A DNA stretch of 64,000 bases from Nonomuraea dietziae (GCF_014195505.1 NZ_JACIBV010000001.1:6510001-6574000); one strand, 5' to 3'; counted from the stretch's first letter, positions 1 through 8,935 are shown. The notes: a model not told the origin generated them from the sequence alone. Program-made: numbers and translations.

Positions 1-1095
<1,095 letters not shown>

Positions 1096-1189
1096 GTCTC
1101 CAGCCTCTCACGCGCGAGAGGGGGGCCGAAGGCCGCGCGGCGCGCTGCTTCTTCGACTCATGGGCACGTCGGGGCGTAGGTTACCGAAC

Positions 1190-2335
1190 GTGGACCTTGA
1201 CTTCGTGAGCGCTCACGCGGGGCGCCCCGCCACCGGACTGACCCGCAGGGACGTGGCGCGCGCGCTGCTGGCCGTACCCTCGGGTGTGGCCCTCGTGGCC
1301 ATGCCCGACCTGCGCAGAGCCATGCTGGCCGTGGGCAACCCGCTGTCGGTCACCTTCTGGGAGAGCGCGAGGAGCACGCTCAGCGCGATCGAGTCGGGCA
1401 AGGCCACCGTCGGCGAGGTCCAGCGCTGGCTGGAGGCGACGGGCAGCGAGCCGATCCTGCTCACGCCCAGCTACTTCGTCTGGCCGGAGGAGGACGAGCG
1501 AGGCCCCGTCGCCGAGGAGATGCACGCCAGGTTCGTCACCTACCTGGAGGAGCGCATCGAGGCGGGCGAGATCGACCCCGACCTCCTGGCCAGGGGCGAC
1601 ACGGCGGCCCGCACCGCCTACGAGGAGCTGCAGGAGCGCTGGCTCAACACACCGCTGCCCGACGGCAGGGTGCCGAGCGTGGTGGTGAGCGACGAGCAGG
1701 ACGAGGAGCTGTTCGCCGCATGGGACGAAGAGGAGGCCTACGCGCTCGCCGAGCTGCGGCGGATCCTGTCCGAGCTGCCCCAACGCCCTGAACTGCCCGA
1801 AGCCGACCTGCGACTGGCCGCCGCGAGGCTGCGCGAGATGCTCGCCTTCCCCGGCTACCCGGGCAACGTGCTGCGGGCCTGCGCGGGGTTCGAGGGCGGC
1901 CTCATCCCCGACGACGACCGTGAGCTGTGGCTGGCCGTCGTCGCGGGCATCGCGGGCCCCATCTCCGACCTCGACGACGACGGCGGCGAGGAGGACGAGG
2001 AGCTCGAGGAGGAGCTCAGCCACGAGGAGGCGGTCCTCGCCGCCCTGTGCGCCATCCACCACGCCGACTGGCTGGCAGCGGTGGCGGCGCTGGCCAGGCT
2101 CGGCCCCGGCGTGCTCGCCTCGCCCGAGCGCATCGCCAGGCTCATCGCCGAGTCCGAGGACATCACGGTCGACATGGACGACCCCGACGACCTCGACACC
2201 ACCGAGACCCTCTTCACGCACGTGGCCGCGCTGTGGGCCTACCTCGGCATCGTCGACGAGGACGACGTGCTGACGCCGCTGGGCTGGTGGGGCCTGCCGC
2301 AGGCGCTGGAGCGGGCCTGGTCGCCCGACGACTGA
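1190..2335 (+). CDS. Acidic hypothetical protein
   Basis: About 381 aa from the chosen GTG start (MDLDFVSAHAGRPATGLTRR). I do not recognise the family. The protein is very acidic, with a run rich in Asp/Glu near residues 260-275 (DDDGGEEDEELEEEL) and alpha-helical repeats. The early segment TGLTRRDVARALLAVPSG could be a small helical domain. The frame stays open upstream to 1073, overlapping the yyaL-like gene on the other strand. I chose 1190 because it avoids that overlap; ATG 1160 is an alternative. The promoter is probably shared divergently with the yyaL-like gene. No signal peptide or membrane segment is evident. Confidence 0.65.
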   Translation: MDLDFVSAHAGRPATGLTRRDVARALLAVPSGVALVAMPDLRRAMLAVGNPLSVTFWESARSTLSAIESGKATVGEVQRWLEATGSEPILLTPSYFVWPEEDERGPVAEEMHARFVTYLEERIEAGEIDPDLLARGDTAARTAYEELQERWLNTPLPDGRVPSVVVSDEQDEELFAAWDEEEAYALAELRRILSELPQRPELPEADLRLAAARLREMLAFPGYPGNVLRACAGFEGGLIPDDDRELWLAVVAGIAGPISDLDDDGGEEDEELEEELSHEEAVLAALCAIHHADWLAAVAALARLGPGVLASPERIARLIAESEDITVDMDDPDDLDTTETLFTHVAALWAYLGIVDEDDVLTPLGWWGLPQALERAWSPDD

Positions 2336-2402
2336 ACCACCACCGCGGCGCTCGCCCTGAGGGTTCTACGGGCCCGTCGACCTGGGCGTGCCGGCCACCG
2401 AG

Positions 2403-2422
2403 CCCTCACGCCCCGGTGAGGG
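2403..2422. terminator. Convergent hairpin terminator
   Basis: CCCTCAC, a six-base loop, then GTGAGGG gives a 7-bp stem between the convergent hypothetical gene (ends 2335) and the GNAT gene (ends 2438). There is no U-tract, as is common in GC-rich actinomycetes. Confidence 0.4.
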
Positions 2423-2437
2423 GGGCGAGGTTCACGG

Positions 2438-2716
2438 TCACTCTTCCTCGAGCAGATCCTTGTACTCGGGGTGACGGCTGATGTACCTGGCCACGTAGGG
2501 ACACAGCGGGCGCACCTTCAGCCCGGTGTCCCTGCTGGCGTCGAGGGCGTGGGCGACCAGCCGGCCTGCCAGCCCCTGCCCTTCGAACTCGGGCTTCACC
2601 TCGGTGTGGGTGAAGACGATCGTGGAGGGCAGCAGCTTGTACTCGGCGAACCCGGCGAGCTGTCCATCGACATGGATCTCGAACCGGCTCTCCGCCGAGT
2701 TGTCCAGAATTTTCAC
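2438..2716 (-). CDS. Small GNAT-type N-acetyltransferase (YidJ/NATD1-like)
   Basis: 92 aa, the usual size of the minimal Gcn5-related acetyltransferase family (Acetyltransf_CG; human NATD1). The acetyl-CoA-binding segment is EGQGLAGRLVAHAL (about residues 44-57), preceded by the strand STIVFTHTEVKPEF and followed by the conserved KVRPLCPYVARYISRHPEY tail. Its GTG start (2716) overlaps the TGA of the upstream small membrane gene in a GTGA junction, so the two are translationally coupled and probably belong to the mca transcript. The acetylated substrate is unknown. Confidence 0.88.
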   Translation of the reverse strand: MKILDNSAESRFEIHVDGQLAGFAEYKLLPSTIVFTHTEVKPEFEGQGLAGRLVAHALDASRDTGLKVRPLCPYVARYISRHPEYKDLLEEE

Positions 2717-2868
2717 TTCTTGTCCAGGTCAGCCTCGTGGGGAACCTCGATCTTGGAGATCTGCTTGTTCATCGACTTGATGAGAAGGAACAGCGCGAAT
2801 CCCATGAGGGCCACGACGGTGAAGCCCAGGATTCCAGGGCTCACGTCACCTATGGCGAAGTACGTCAC
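2713..2868 (-). CDS. 51-aa single-pass membrane protein
   Basis: This is too short for routine ORF calls but well supported. The GTG start at 2868 has a GGAG ribosome site about 5 nt upstream, and the gene sits 9 nt after the mca stop codon. The predicted protein starts MTYFAIGDVSPGILGF, contains one hydrophobic helix (about residues 11-30, FTVVALMGFALFLLI) and ends in a charged tail EADLDKK. A small membrane protein next to mca is also found in other actinobacteria (Rv1083 position in M. tuberculosis, from memory). Function is unknown. It is coupled to the downstream acetyltransferase by a GTGA overlap. Confidence 0.75.
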   Translation of the reverse strand: MTYFAIGDVSPGILGFTVVALMGFALFLLIKSMNKQISKIEVPHEADLDKK

Positions 2869-2877
2869 GGCTCCAGC

Positions 2878-3762
2878 TTACTTGCAGGCACCCGCGGTCT
2901 CCTCGGCGTGTATGCCCGCGAACAGGTCGTCCTCGGGAAGCTCGGTGTCGACGAGCGACCTGGCCAGGTGGTAGTCCTCGGTCGGCCAGATCTCCTGCTG
3001 CAGATCCCTCGGGCACACGAACCAGAATCCGTCGGGGTCGACCTGCGTGGCGTGCGCCATCAGCGCCTCGTCGCGGGTGGCGAAGTAGTCGCCGCACGGC
3101 ACCTTGGTGGTGACGGGCCACTTCTGCGGCCTGTCCTCCCACCTGGCGATCCAGTCGGCGTAGGGCGAGCCCATGCCGCGCTCGTTCATCGCCTCGTGCA
3201 GCGCCTCGAACCGCTCCTTGGTGAAGCCCATCTGGTAGTAGAGCTTCAGCGGCTGCCAGGGGTCGCCTGTGCCCGGGTAGCGGTCGGGGTCGCCCGCGGC
3301 CTCGAAGGCCTCGACCGAGACCCTGTTGGTCATGATGTGGTCGGGGTGCGGGTAGCCGCCGTCGTCGTCGTAGGTGAGGATGACGTGCGGCCTGAACTCG
3401 CGCACGGCCGCCACGAGCGGCGCCGAGGCGATCTCGAGCGGCTGCAGGGCGAAGCAGCCCTCGGGCAGTTCCTCCTCCTCGCTCTCCGGCAGCCCCGAGT
3501 CGACGAAGCCGAGGAAGCGCTGCTGGACACCCAGGATCTCGCGCGCGCGATCCATCTCCTTGCGCCGCACCTCGCCGATGTTCTCGACGATCTCGGGCCG
3601 GTCCATCTTCGGGTTGAGCACGGAGCCCCGTTCGCCGCCCGTGAGGGTGCAGACCAGGACCTCGACGCCCTCCGCGACATAACGGGCCATCGTCGCGGCG
3701 CCCTTGCTCGACTCGTCATCCGGGTGTGCATGGACGGCCATCAGCCTCAGCGGTGCGCTCAC
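2878..3762 (-). CDS. mca: Mycothiol S-conjugate amidase Mca
   Basis: 294 aa, family length. It hydrolyses mycothiol S-conjugates of electrophiles to release a mercapturate (AcCys conjugate) and GlcN-Ins, so it is a cytosolic detoxification enzyme. The zinc site is visible as AHPDDESS (H13, D16) and HPDH (H139-H142), in a LmbE/PIG-L fold. The extended segment LPESEEEELPEGCFALQ and the C-terminal region fit Mca better than the paralogue MshB. The start is GTG 3762. Upstream at 3869-3894 lies a close SigR promoter match, consistent with the known SigR control of mca in Streptomyces. The small membrane gene and the GNAT gene follow in the same operon. Confidence 0.95.
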   Translation of the reverse strand: MSAPLRLMAVHAHPDDESSKGAATMARYVAEGVEVLVCTLTGGERGSVLNPKMDRPEIVENIGEVRRKEMDRAREILGVQQRFLGFVDSGLPESEEEELPEGCFALQPLEIASAPLVAAVREFRPHVILTYDDDGGYPHPDHIMTNRVSVEAFEAAGDPDRYPGTGDPWQPLKLYYQMGFTKERFEALHEAMNERGMGSPYADWIARWEDRPQKWPVTTKVPCGDYFATRDEALMAHATQVDPDGFWFVCPRDLQQEIWPTEDYHLARSLVDTELPEDDLFAGIHAEETAGACK

Positions 3763-3868
3763 TGGCTCGCTGTCTCCTCAGTTCGGACCGGTTCACTCGC
3801 CACAAGAGGTTTACTTCTCTTGGGCGGTCGCGGGGGCGGACCCCCGACAGGCGACAATTGTCTCGGAC

Positions 3869-3894
3869 AACACCGGGGAGTGCAGGGAGATTCC
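3869..3894 (-). promoter_or_regulatory. SigR-type promoter for mca
   Basis: On the minus strand: GGAAT at 3894-3890, exactly 18 nt of spacer, then GTT at 3871-3869 (followed by GTC). This matches the SigR consensus GGAAT-N18/19-GTT. Transcription would begin near 3862 and give a leader of about 100 nt before the mca GTG. The -35 element lies 4 nt from the ATG of the divergent DUF4307 gene, so the two transcription units are compressed. A 10-bp palindrome GACAATTGTC (3853-3862) lies at the predicted start. Confidence 0.6.
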
Positions 3895-3897
3895 GTC

Positions 3898-4314
3898 ATG
3901 GCCACCAGAGATGTCGAGAACGGGCCCGTTCTCGGCACACCGGACGACTTCAGCGACCGTCCCGAACGGCAGGGCAGGTTCGTCGTCCACGTCGTGATCG
4001 CGATCCTGGTGGCGATCGTGGCGGGCGGCTGGGGCTACGTGATGTGGACCGCCACAGGGCAGGCCACGGTTCCGCAGCAGGTCGTCGCCTTCGACGCGAG
4101 CAGACCCGACTCCGCGGGGATCACCTTCGAGATCTCCAGGCCCGCCGGCAAGAGCGTGGTGTGCAGGCTGCGGGCCACCGACGCCAACCATGTAGAAGTC
4201 GGCAGCAAGGAAGTAAAGATTCCCGCTGGTGAGGGGTATATCCGACTGAAGGAGCGCCTGGACACCAGTGCCCAGGCCTCGTCAGTCCACATCCAGGCCT
4301 GCTATCTCGTATAG
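3898..4314 (+). CDS. DUF4307 single-pass membrane protein
   Basis: 138 aa. The cytosolic N-terminus (MATRDVENGPVLGTPDDFSD) is followed by one transmembrane helix (about residues 29-49, VVHVVIAILVAIVAGGWGYVMW) and an extracytoplasmic beta-rich domain. The length and layout fit DUF4307, which lies between mca and greA in most actinobacteria. The ATG has the ribosome site GGGAGA 7-8 nt upstream. Function is unknown. Two Cys in the exported part (CRLRATDANHV and the terminal HIQACYLV) may form a disulfide (inference). Confidence 0.88.
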   Translation: MATRDVENGPVLGTPDDFSDRPERQGRFVVHVVIAILVAIVAGGWGYVMWTATGQATVPQQVVAFDASRPDSAGITFEISRPAGKSVVCRLRATDANHVEVGSKEVKIPAGEGYIRLKERLDTSAQASSVHIQACYLV

Positions 4315-4326
4315 TGAGACATTTGG

Positions 4327-4352
4327 GGAAGCGCTCAAGCGGTAAGGTTGTT
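4327..4352 (+). promoter_or_regulatory. SigR-like promoter candidate for greA
   Basis: GGAAG at 4327-4331, exactly 18 nt, then GTT at 4350-4352. This differs from the SigR consensus at one -35 base (G for T). It would give a leader of about 55 nt before greA. It is weaker than the mca element but has the same spacing. Confidence 0.4.
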
Positions 4353-4414
4353 AGTCTTTCGCAATTCGCCAACCCAAGTGAACTCAGGGCCCCCTAAGGA
4401 AGCAAGGAGAACCC

Positions 4415-4915
4415 GTGGCCGACTCTCGCGATGAGAACGTCACCTGGCTGACTCAGGAGGCGTATGACCGCCTCAAGGAGGAGTACGACTACCTCTCCGG
4501 CCCGGGTCGCGTTGACATCGCCAAGAAGATCGAGGCCGCTCGCGAGGAGGGCGACCTGAAGGAGAACGGCGGCTACCACGCGGCCAAGGATGAGCAGGGC
4601 AAGATGGAAGCCCGCATCTTCCACCTCCGTCAGCTCCTTGACAGCGCCAAGGTCGGCGAAGCCCCCAAGACCGAGGGCGTGGTCGGCCCCGGCATGACCG
4701 TCACGATCCGCTTCGAGGGTGACGACGACGAGGTCACCTTCCTGCTGGCCTCCCGTGAGGAGACCGGCGCGCCGATCGACGTCTACTCGCCCAAGTCCCC
4801 TCTCGGCGCCGCCATCAACGGCAAGAAGATCGGGGAGAAGGCGACCTACGCCATGCCCAACGGCCGTCAGAACACGGTCGAGATCCTCGAGGCCGTGCCG
4901 TACATCGGCAACTGA
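4415..4915 (+). CDS. greA: Transcription elongation factor GreA
   Basis: 166 aa, family length. The N-terminal coiled-coil (WLTQEAYDRLKEEYDYL) carries the acidic tip region EAAREEGDLKENGGYHAAKDEQ that enters the RNA polymerase secondary channel and stimulates cleavage of backtracked RNA. The C-terminal FKBP-like domain ends VEILEAVPYIGN. GTG start with AAGGAGA 5-6 nt upstream. It is transcribed alone, flanked by a SigR-like promoter and a strong intrinsic terminator. Placement beside mca and DUF4307 is standard in actinobacteria. Confidence 0.97.
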   Translation: MADSRDENVTWLTQEAYDRLKEEYDYLSGPGRVDIAKKIEAAREEGDLKENGGYHAAKDEQGKMEARIFHLRQLLDSAKVGEAPKTEGVVGPGMTVTIRFEGDDDEVTFLLASREETGAPIDVYSPKSPLGAAINGKKIGEKATYAMPNGRQNTVEILEAVPYIGN

Positions 4916-4929
4916 CTCCCGAAGAGATG

Positions 4930-4959
4930 ATCCGCCGGGCCCCTGGCCCGGCGGATTTT
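4930..4959 (+). terminator. Intrinsic terminator of greA
   Basis: ATCCGCCGGGCC (4930-4941), a 3-nt loop, and its perfect complement GGCCCGGCGGAT (4945-4956), followed by TTT. The 12-bp stem begins 14 nt after the greA stop. Confidence 0.85.
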
Positions 4960-5001
4960 CCGCATGCGCCCGGCGGCATCAGGCAGGACCTCTCCTTCCT
5001 C

Positions 5002-6201
5002 GTGAACGGCGGCCGCAAGCGCGGGCGCAGGAGGGCGCTGCGCAGCAGGCTCGTCCCCTACATCTCCGTGACGCTGGCCCTGGTGATCGCCGCGGACCTG
5101 GCGTTACTCGGGGAGTTCTCCTCCTCGCCCGACGACCCGGGCGCCCACACGGGCGCCGACACGGGCACCGTGACGGCCAGGAAGCTCGCGCCGCAGGAGA
5201 ACCTCGCGGCCAGGAGCGAGGTCGCGCCGCCCGTGCGGCCGCTCGACAAGCTCCACGAGCCGAGCATGTTCGTGGTGACGCGCAAGCCGCTGCGGCGCGC
5301 CACGATGGAGAAGGTCGTCAAGATCAAGGGCATCAGGGCGGTCGAGCTCGCCGACGCCGCCTCGGTCACCATCGACGGCAAGCGCGTGCAGACGCTCGGC
5401 GTCGATCCCTCCAGCTTCAGGTCCTACACCCCCAAGGTGACCGCCTCGTCCGACGGCCTGTGGGCCAACGTGGCCGGCGGCGACGTCGCGGTCTCGTTCG
5501 TGCTCGGCAACGACGGGGGGCTCACGCTCGGCCGTAGCGTTCCAGGGCCCGGCGGGCAGCTCAGGATCGGCGCCTACGCGACCATGGGGATGGGCGCGGT
5601 CGACGCGGTGCTCTCCAGGGACAAGGCCCGCTCGCTCGGCTTCCCGCAGAACAACGCGATCGTGGTGAGCGCCCCCAAGGTCGACACCGCCGCCCTGCGC
5701 AGGGCGCTGCTGCGGGTGCTGCCCAAGGGCTCGCAGGTCGCGGCGATCAATCCGGTGCTGGCCGCGCCGAAGAAGGTCACGCAGTGGAGCTCGGGCTCGT
5801 TCATGACGGCCCCCCAGCTGACCACGGCGCTCCACGCCGCGGCGGGCAAGCTGGGCAGGCCGTACGTGTGGGGCGCCGAGGGGCCCGACACCTTCGACTG
5901 CTCGGGGCTGGTGCAGTGGGCCTTCGCGCAGGCGGGGGTGCGCATGCCGCGCGTCACCCACCAGCAGTGGGTGACGGGGCCACAGGTGCCGCTGTCGCAG
6001 GTGCAGCCGGGCGACCTGGTCTTCTGGCGGAGCGATCCCACCAACCCCGGCTACATCTCCCACGTGGCGATCTACTGGGGCAACGGCAAGGTGCTCCAGG
6101 CGCCCCGCACGGGTGACGTGGTGAAGATCTCCCCGCTCAGCACGCGCAATCTGGCGGGCATCGTGCGGGTCAGCCCGGCCGTGGCCGCGCGCGTCCGCTA
6201 G
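5002..6201 (+). CDS. Secreted NlpC/P60 peptidoglycan endopeptidase
   Basis: 399 aa from GTG 5002. I chose this start because the longer ATG 4927 version would run through the greA terminator. A basic N-terminus (NGGRKRGRRRALRSR) precedes one hydrophobic helix (YISVTLALVIAADLALL), an uncleaved anchor or signal peptide. A linker and a central domain of about 200 residues of unknown type follow. The C-terminal domain (about residue 275 on) is NlpC/P60: catalytic Cys300 in TFDCSGLVQWAF and His354 in ISHVAIYWGNG, with PGDLVFW between. It should cleave gamma-D-Glu-type peptide stems outside the membrane. The central domain may be a substrate or inhibitory module (inference). Confidence 0.85.
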   Translation: MNGGRKRGRRRALRSRLVPYISVTLALVIAADLALLGEFSSSPDDPGAHTGADTGTVTARKLAPQENLAARSEVAPPVRPLDKLHEPSMFVVTRKPLRRATMEKVVKIKGIRAVELADAASVTIDGKRVQTLGVDPSSFRSYTPKVTASSDGLWANVAGGDVAVSFVLGNDGGLTLGRSVPGPGGQLRIGAYATMGMGAVDAVLSRDKARSLGFPQNNAIVVSAPKVDTAALRRALLRVLPKGSQVAAINPVLAAPKKVTQWSSGSFMTAPQLTTALHAAAGKLGRPYVWGAEGPDTFDCSGLVQWAFAQAGVRMPRVTHQQWVTGPQVPLSQVQPGDLVFWRSDPTNPGYISHVAIYWGNGKVLQAPRTGDVVKISPLSTRNLAGIVRVSPAVAARVR

Positions 6202-6248
6202 CCGGATTCCCAACAGGACGATCGGGGCTGGCTCTTGTCTCGTTGATG

Positions 6249-6264
6249 TGTAATTCTCATTACA
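6249..6264. promoter_or_regulatory. Perfect palindrome at a start codon
   Basis: TGTAAT-TCTC-ATTACA. Its last base is the A of the ATG at 6264. It is AT-rich against a GC-rich background and would be a natural repressor operator; FUR-family sites look similar, but no regulator can be assigned. Confidence 0.4.
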
Positions 6265-6827
6265 TGGATACTGACGAAGCAGTCACCCAACTTCGCGGAT
6301 GGTTCACGGGGCGCCTGCCCGAGGGCTGGTTCGAGGGCCCCCTCACCGTCGTCCTCGACCGCGAGGAGATCGCGGTCGTCGGGGTGCTCCCCGAGCCGGC
6401 CGGGCGCAGGAGTTCCGGCGAAGGCGAGGAGCGCGACCATGAACGCGCCGAGTCGGACGTCGAGCGCGCCGCCATGATCGAAGGCCTGATCGGGCGCTTC
6501 CGTGAGGAGACCAGGGAGCAGCGCATCGAGATCGCCTCCGAGGCCGAGCGGAAGTTCCGCAGGAAGGTCTCGTGGGGCGTCACGTGCGGCGGCGAGACGG
6601 TGATGTTCACCACACTGTCGGTGCCCGTCATGACCCGCCTGCGGCAGCCCGAGCGCCAGGTCCTCGACACTCTGGTGGCCGCGGGAGTGGCCCGCAGCCG
6701 CAGCGACGCTCTCGCCTGGTGCGTACGGCTGGTCGGCAAGCACACCGACACCTGGCTGGCCGAGCTGCGCGACGCTTTGCAGCACGTCGACAGGGTGCGG
6801 GCAGCGGGTCCCAGGGGAATGGACTGA
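6264..6827 (+). CDS. Hypothetical protein with C-terminal RHH-like segment
   Basis: 187 aa from ATG 6264 (MDTDEAVTQLRGWFTGRLPE). The frame is open to TTG 6243, but those codons lie inside a palindrome. The N-terminal half has a beta/alpha pattern (WFEGPLTVVLDREEIAVVGVL), and a charged helical middle (ERAAMIEGLIGRFREETREQ) follows. The C-terminus (VSWGVTCGGETVMFTTLSVPVMTRL, then VARSRSDALAWCVRLVGKHT) resembles a ribbon-helix-helix or small DNA-binding module, but this is weak. No signal or membrane segment. I cannot name a family. The start codon abuts a palindrome that may control it. Confidence 0.7.
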   Translation: MDTDEAVTQLRGWFTGRLPEGWFEGPLTVVLDREEIAVVGVLPEPAGRRSSGEGEERDHERAESDVERAAMIEGLIGRFREETREQRIEIASEAERKFRRKVSWGVTCGGETVMFTTLSVPVMTRLRQPERQVLDTLVAAGVARSRSDALAWCVRLVGKHTDTWLAELRDALQHVDRVRAAGPRGMD

Positions 6828-6838
6828 ACCAATCGCCG

Positions 6839-6855
6839 AATTGGTGTAGACCTTT
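6839..6855 (+). promoter_or_regulatory. GntR/DasR-like operator site 1
   Basis: AATTGGTGTAGACCTTT. The core TGGTGTAGACC resembles the DasR (HutC-subfamily GntR) dre element TGGTCTAGACCA. An inverted copy with one mismatch lies at 6937-6953. Confidence 0.5.
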
Positions 6856-6858
6856 CAT

Positions 6859-6874
6859 TCTGGTCTGGACCAAT
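6859..6874. promoter_or_regulatory. GntR/DasR-like operator site 2
   Basis: TCTGGTCTGGACCAAT. The inner TGGTCTGGACCA differs from the dre core TGGTCTAGACCA at one base. It is about 144 nt upstream of pckG. Confidence 0.55.
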
Positions 6875-6936
6875 TGCATTCTTTAAATCGCTTCTCGGTG
6901 GGTAGGGACCCCCTCCATCAAGGCCACAGCCTGCGC

Positions 6937-6953
6937 AAAGGTCTACTCCAATT
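6937..6953 (-). promoter_or_regulatory. GntR/DasR-like operator site 3
   Basis: On the minus strand AATTGGAGTAGACCTTT, matching site 1 at 16 of 17 bases in inverted orientation. It lies 64-80 nt upstream of the pckG start, near where the core promoter should be. Confidence 0.5.
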
Positions 6954-7017
6954 CGCCTTTGTCGGCATTAGTCGTTAATGATGACGTGGCCCAGAAAAGA
7001 GTGGAGGAGCCGCCGCC

Positions 7018-8808
7018 GTGTCCCTTTCCGTGGAAGTACACACCCCGACGACCAACCAGAAATTGGTCGACTGGGTGAACGAGATCGCCGCCCTGACGCA
7101 ACCCGCGCGGATCGAGTGGTGCGACGGCTCAGAGGCCGAATGGACGCGCCTGACGAACCTGCTCGTCGACCAGGGCACCTTCACCCGCCTGGCGAAGCGG
7201 CCCAACAGCTTCTACGCCAAGTCCGACCCGAGCGACGTCGCGAGGGTCGAGGACCGCACGTTCATCTGCTCCGAGCGCGAGGAGGACGCGGGCCCGACGA
7301 ACAACTGGATCGCGCCCGCCGAGATGCGCCAGACCTTCGGCGAGCTGTTCAAGGGCTGCATGCGCGGACGCACGATGTACGTCGTGCCGTTCTGCATGGG
7401 TCCGCTGGGCGGGGAGATCTCCCAGCTCGGCGTCGAGATCACCGACTCGCCGTACGTCGCGGTGTCCATGCGGATCATGACGCGCATGGGCGAGGAGGCG
7501 CTGCGCCTCATCGAGCGACGCGGTGACTTCGTCAAGGCGGTCCACTCCGTCGGCGCGCCGCTGGCCGAGGGCCAGCAGGACGTGCCGTGGCCGTGCAGCT
7601 CCACCAAGTACATCAGCCACTTCCCCGAGACCCGTGAGATCTGGTCGTACGGCTCGGGCTACGGCGGCAACGCGCTGCTGGGCAAGAAGTGCTACGCGCT
7701 GCGCATCGCCAGCGTGATGGCGCGCGACGAGGGCTGGCTGGCCGAGCACATGCTCATCCTCAAGCTGACGCCGCCCGAGGGCGAGACGCGCTACGTCGCC
7801 GCCGCCTTCCCGAGCGCCTGCGGCAAGACCAACCTCGCCATGCTGCAGCCGACCATTCCCGGCTGGAAGGTCGAGACGATCGGCGACGACATCGCCTGGA
7901 TGCGCTACGGCGCGGACGGCAGGCTCTACGCGATCAACCCGGAGGCCGGCTTCTTCGGCGTCGCGCCGGGCACCGGCGAGACCACCAACGCCAACGCGGT
8001 CAAGACGCTCTGGGGCAACAGCATCTTCACCAACGTCGCCCTCACCGACGACGGCGACGTGTGGTGGGAGGGCCTCACCGACGAGCCGCCCGCGCACCTC
8101 ACCGACTGGAAGGGCCGTTCGTGGACGCCAGGCTCCGACGAGCCCGCCGCGCACCCGAACGCCCGCTTCACCACCCCTGCCTCCCAGGCGCCGACCATCG
8201 CGCCGGAATGGCAGGACCCCAAGGGCGTGCCCATCTCGGCCATCCTGTTCGGCGGGCGCCGCGCCACCGCGGTTCCGCTGGTCACGGAGTCGCTGAGCTG
8301 GCAGCACGGCGTCTTCCTCGGAGCCAACGTCGCCTCCGAGAAGACCGCCGCCGCCGAGGGCAAGGTCGGCGAGCTGCGCTACGACCCGTTCGCGATGCTG
8401 CCCTTCTGCGGCTACAACATGGGCGACTACTTCGGCCACTGGCTGGCGATGGGCAGGCGCGAAGGCGCCAAGCCGCCGCGCATCTACTACGTCAACTGGT
8501 TCCGCAAGGACGACGCGGGCCGCTTCATCTGGCCGGGCTTCGGCGAGAACAGCCGCGTCCTCAAGTGGATCGTCGAGCGACTGAACGGCGAGGCCGAGGC
8601 CGTGTCCACGCCGATCGGGCTGCTGCCGAAGACGCTCGACACCGACGGCCTCGACCTGCCGGAGGAGGACCTGCGCACGCTGCTCACCGTCGACCGCGAG
8701 GTCTGGCGTGAGGAGGCGGCGCTGATCCCCGCCCACTTCGAGAAGTTCGGCGACCACCTGCCCAAGGAGCTGTGGAGCGAGTACAACGCGCTGCTCGACC
8801 GGCTGTGA
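7018..8808 (+). CDS. pckG: Phosphoenolpyruvate carboxykinase (GTP)
   Basis: 596 aa, usual for the GTP-dependent class. It converts oxaloacetate and GTP to PEP, CO2 and GDP, the gluconeogenic entry point from the TCA cycle. The kinase-1a loop FPSACGKTNLAML (S266-T271) with the class-specific active-site Cys is clear, as is the kinase-2 motif IGDDIAWMRYG. GTG start with GTGGAGGAG upstream. An approximately 190-nt promoter region holds three GntR/DasR-type sites, so expression is probably tied to carbon or aminosugar status. A hairpin terminator follows. Confidence 0.97.
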   Translation: MSLSVEVHTPTTNQKLVDWVNEIAALTQPARIEWCDGSEAEWTRLTNLLVDQGTFTRLAKRPNSFYAKSDPSDVARVEDRTFICSEREEDAGPTNNWIAPAEMRQTFGELFKGCMRGRTMYVVPFCMGPLGGEISQLGVEITDSPYVAVSMRIMTRMGEEALRLIERRGDFVKAVHSVGAPLAEGQQDVPWPCSSTKYISHFPETREIWSYGSGYGGNALLGKKCYALRIASVMARDEGWLAEHMLILKLTPPEGETRYVAAAFPSACGKTNLAMLQPTIPGWKVETIGDDIAWMRYGADGRLYAINPEAGFFGVAPGTGETTNANAVKTLWGNSIFTNVALTDDGDVWWEGLTDEPPAHLTDWKGRSWTPGSDEPAAHPNARFTTPASQAPTIAPEWQDPKGVPISAILFGGRRATAVPLVTESLSWQHGVFLGANVASEKTAAAEGKVGELRYDPFAMLPFCGYNMGDYFGHWLAMGRREGAKPPRIYYVNWFRKDDAGRFIWPGFGENSRVLKWIVERLNGEAEAVSTPIGLLPKTLDTDGLDLPEEDLRTLLTVDREVWREEAALIPAHFEKFGDHLPKELWSEYNALLDRL

Positions 8809-8814
8809 CCTGAC

Positions 8815-8846
8815 GGCCATGCCGGGCGCGCGTCTCCGGCATGGCC
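8815..8846 (+). terminator. Terminator of pckG
   Basis: GGCCATGCCGG (8815-8825), a 10-nt loop, and CCGGCATGGCC (8836-8846): a perfect 11-bp stem starting 6 nt after the stop codon. Confidence 0.75.
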
Positions 8847-8855
8847 GGTCTTCCT

Positions 8856-8888
8856 GAGAAGGCGGACTTTCCGAGAAGGCGGACTTCT
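8856..8888 (+). repeat. Short tandem repeat downstream of pckG
   Basis: GAGAAGGCGGACTTTCC (8856-8872) is followed directly by GAGAAGGCGGACTTCT (8873-8888) and a broken third start GAGAAGG. It lies between the pckG terminator and the next promoter. No function seen. Confidence 0.6.
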
Positions 8889-8906
8889 GAGAAGGTCCCC
8901 TGTGGG

Positions 8907-8935
8907 GGAAACTTTCACCCTGGCGCCGAGCGTCT
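8907..8935 (+). promoter_or_regulatory. ECF-sigma-like promoter candidate
   Basis: GGAAAC at 8907-8912 and CGTCT at 8931-8935, separated by 18 nt. This fits the general GGAAC/CGTC pattern of envelope-stress ECF sigma factors. It would give a leader of about 40 nt for the TIGR04222-type gene. Confidence 0.4.

Noticed and set aside
4927..5001. Longer N-terminus for the NlpC/P60 protein (ATG 4927)
   Set aside because: The added codons would cover the greA terminator stem; GTG 5002 gives a normal basic signal-anchor start.
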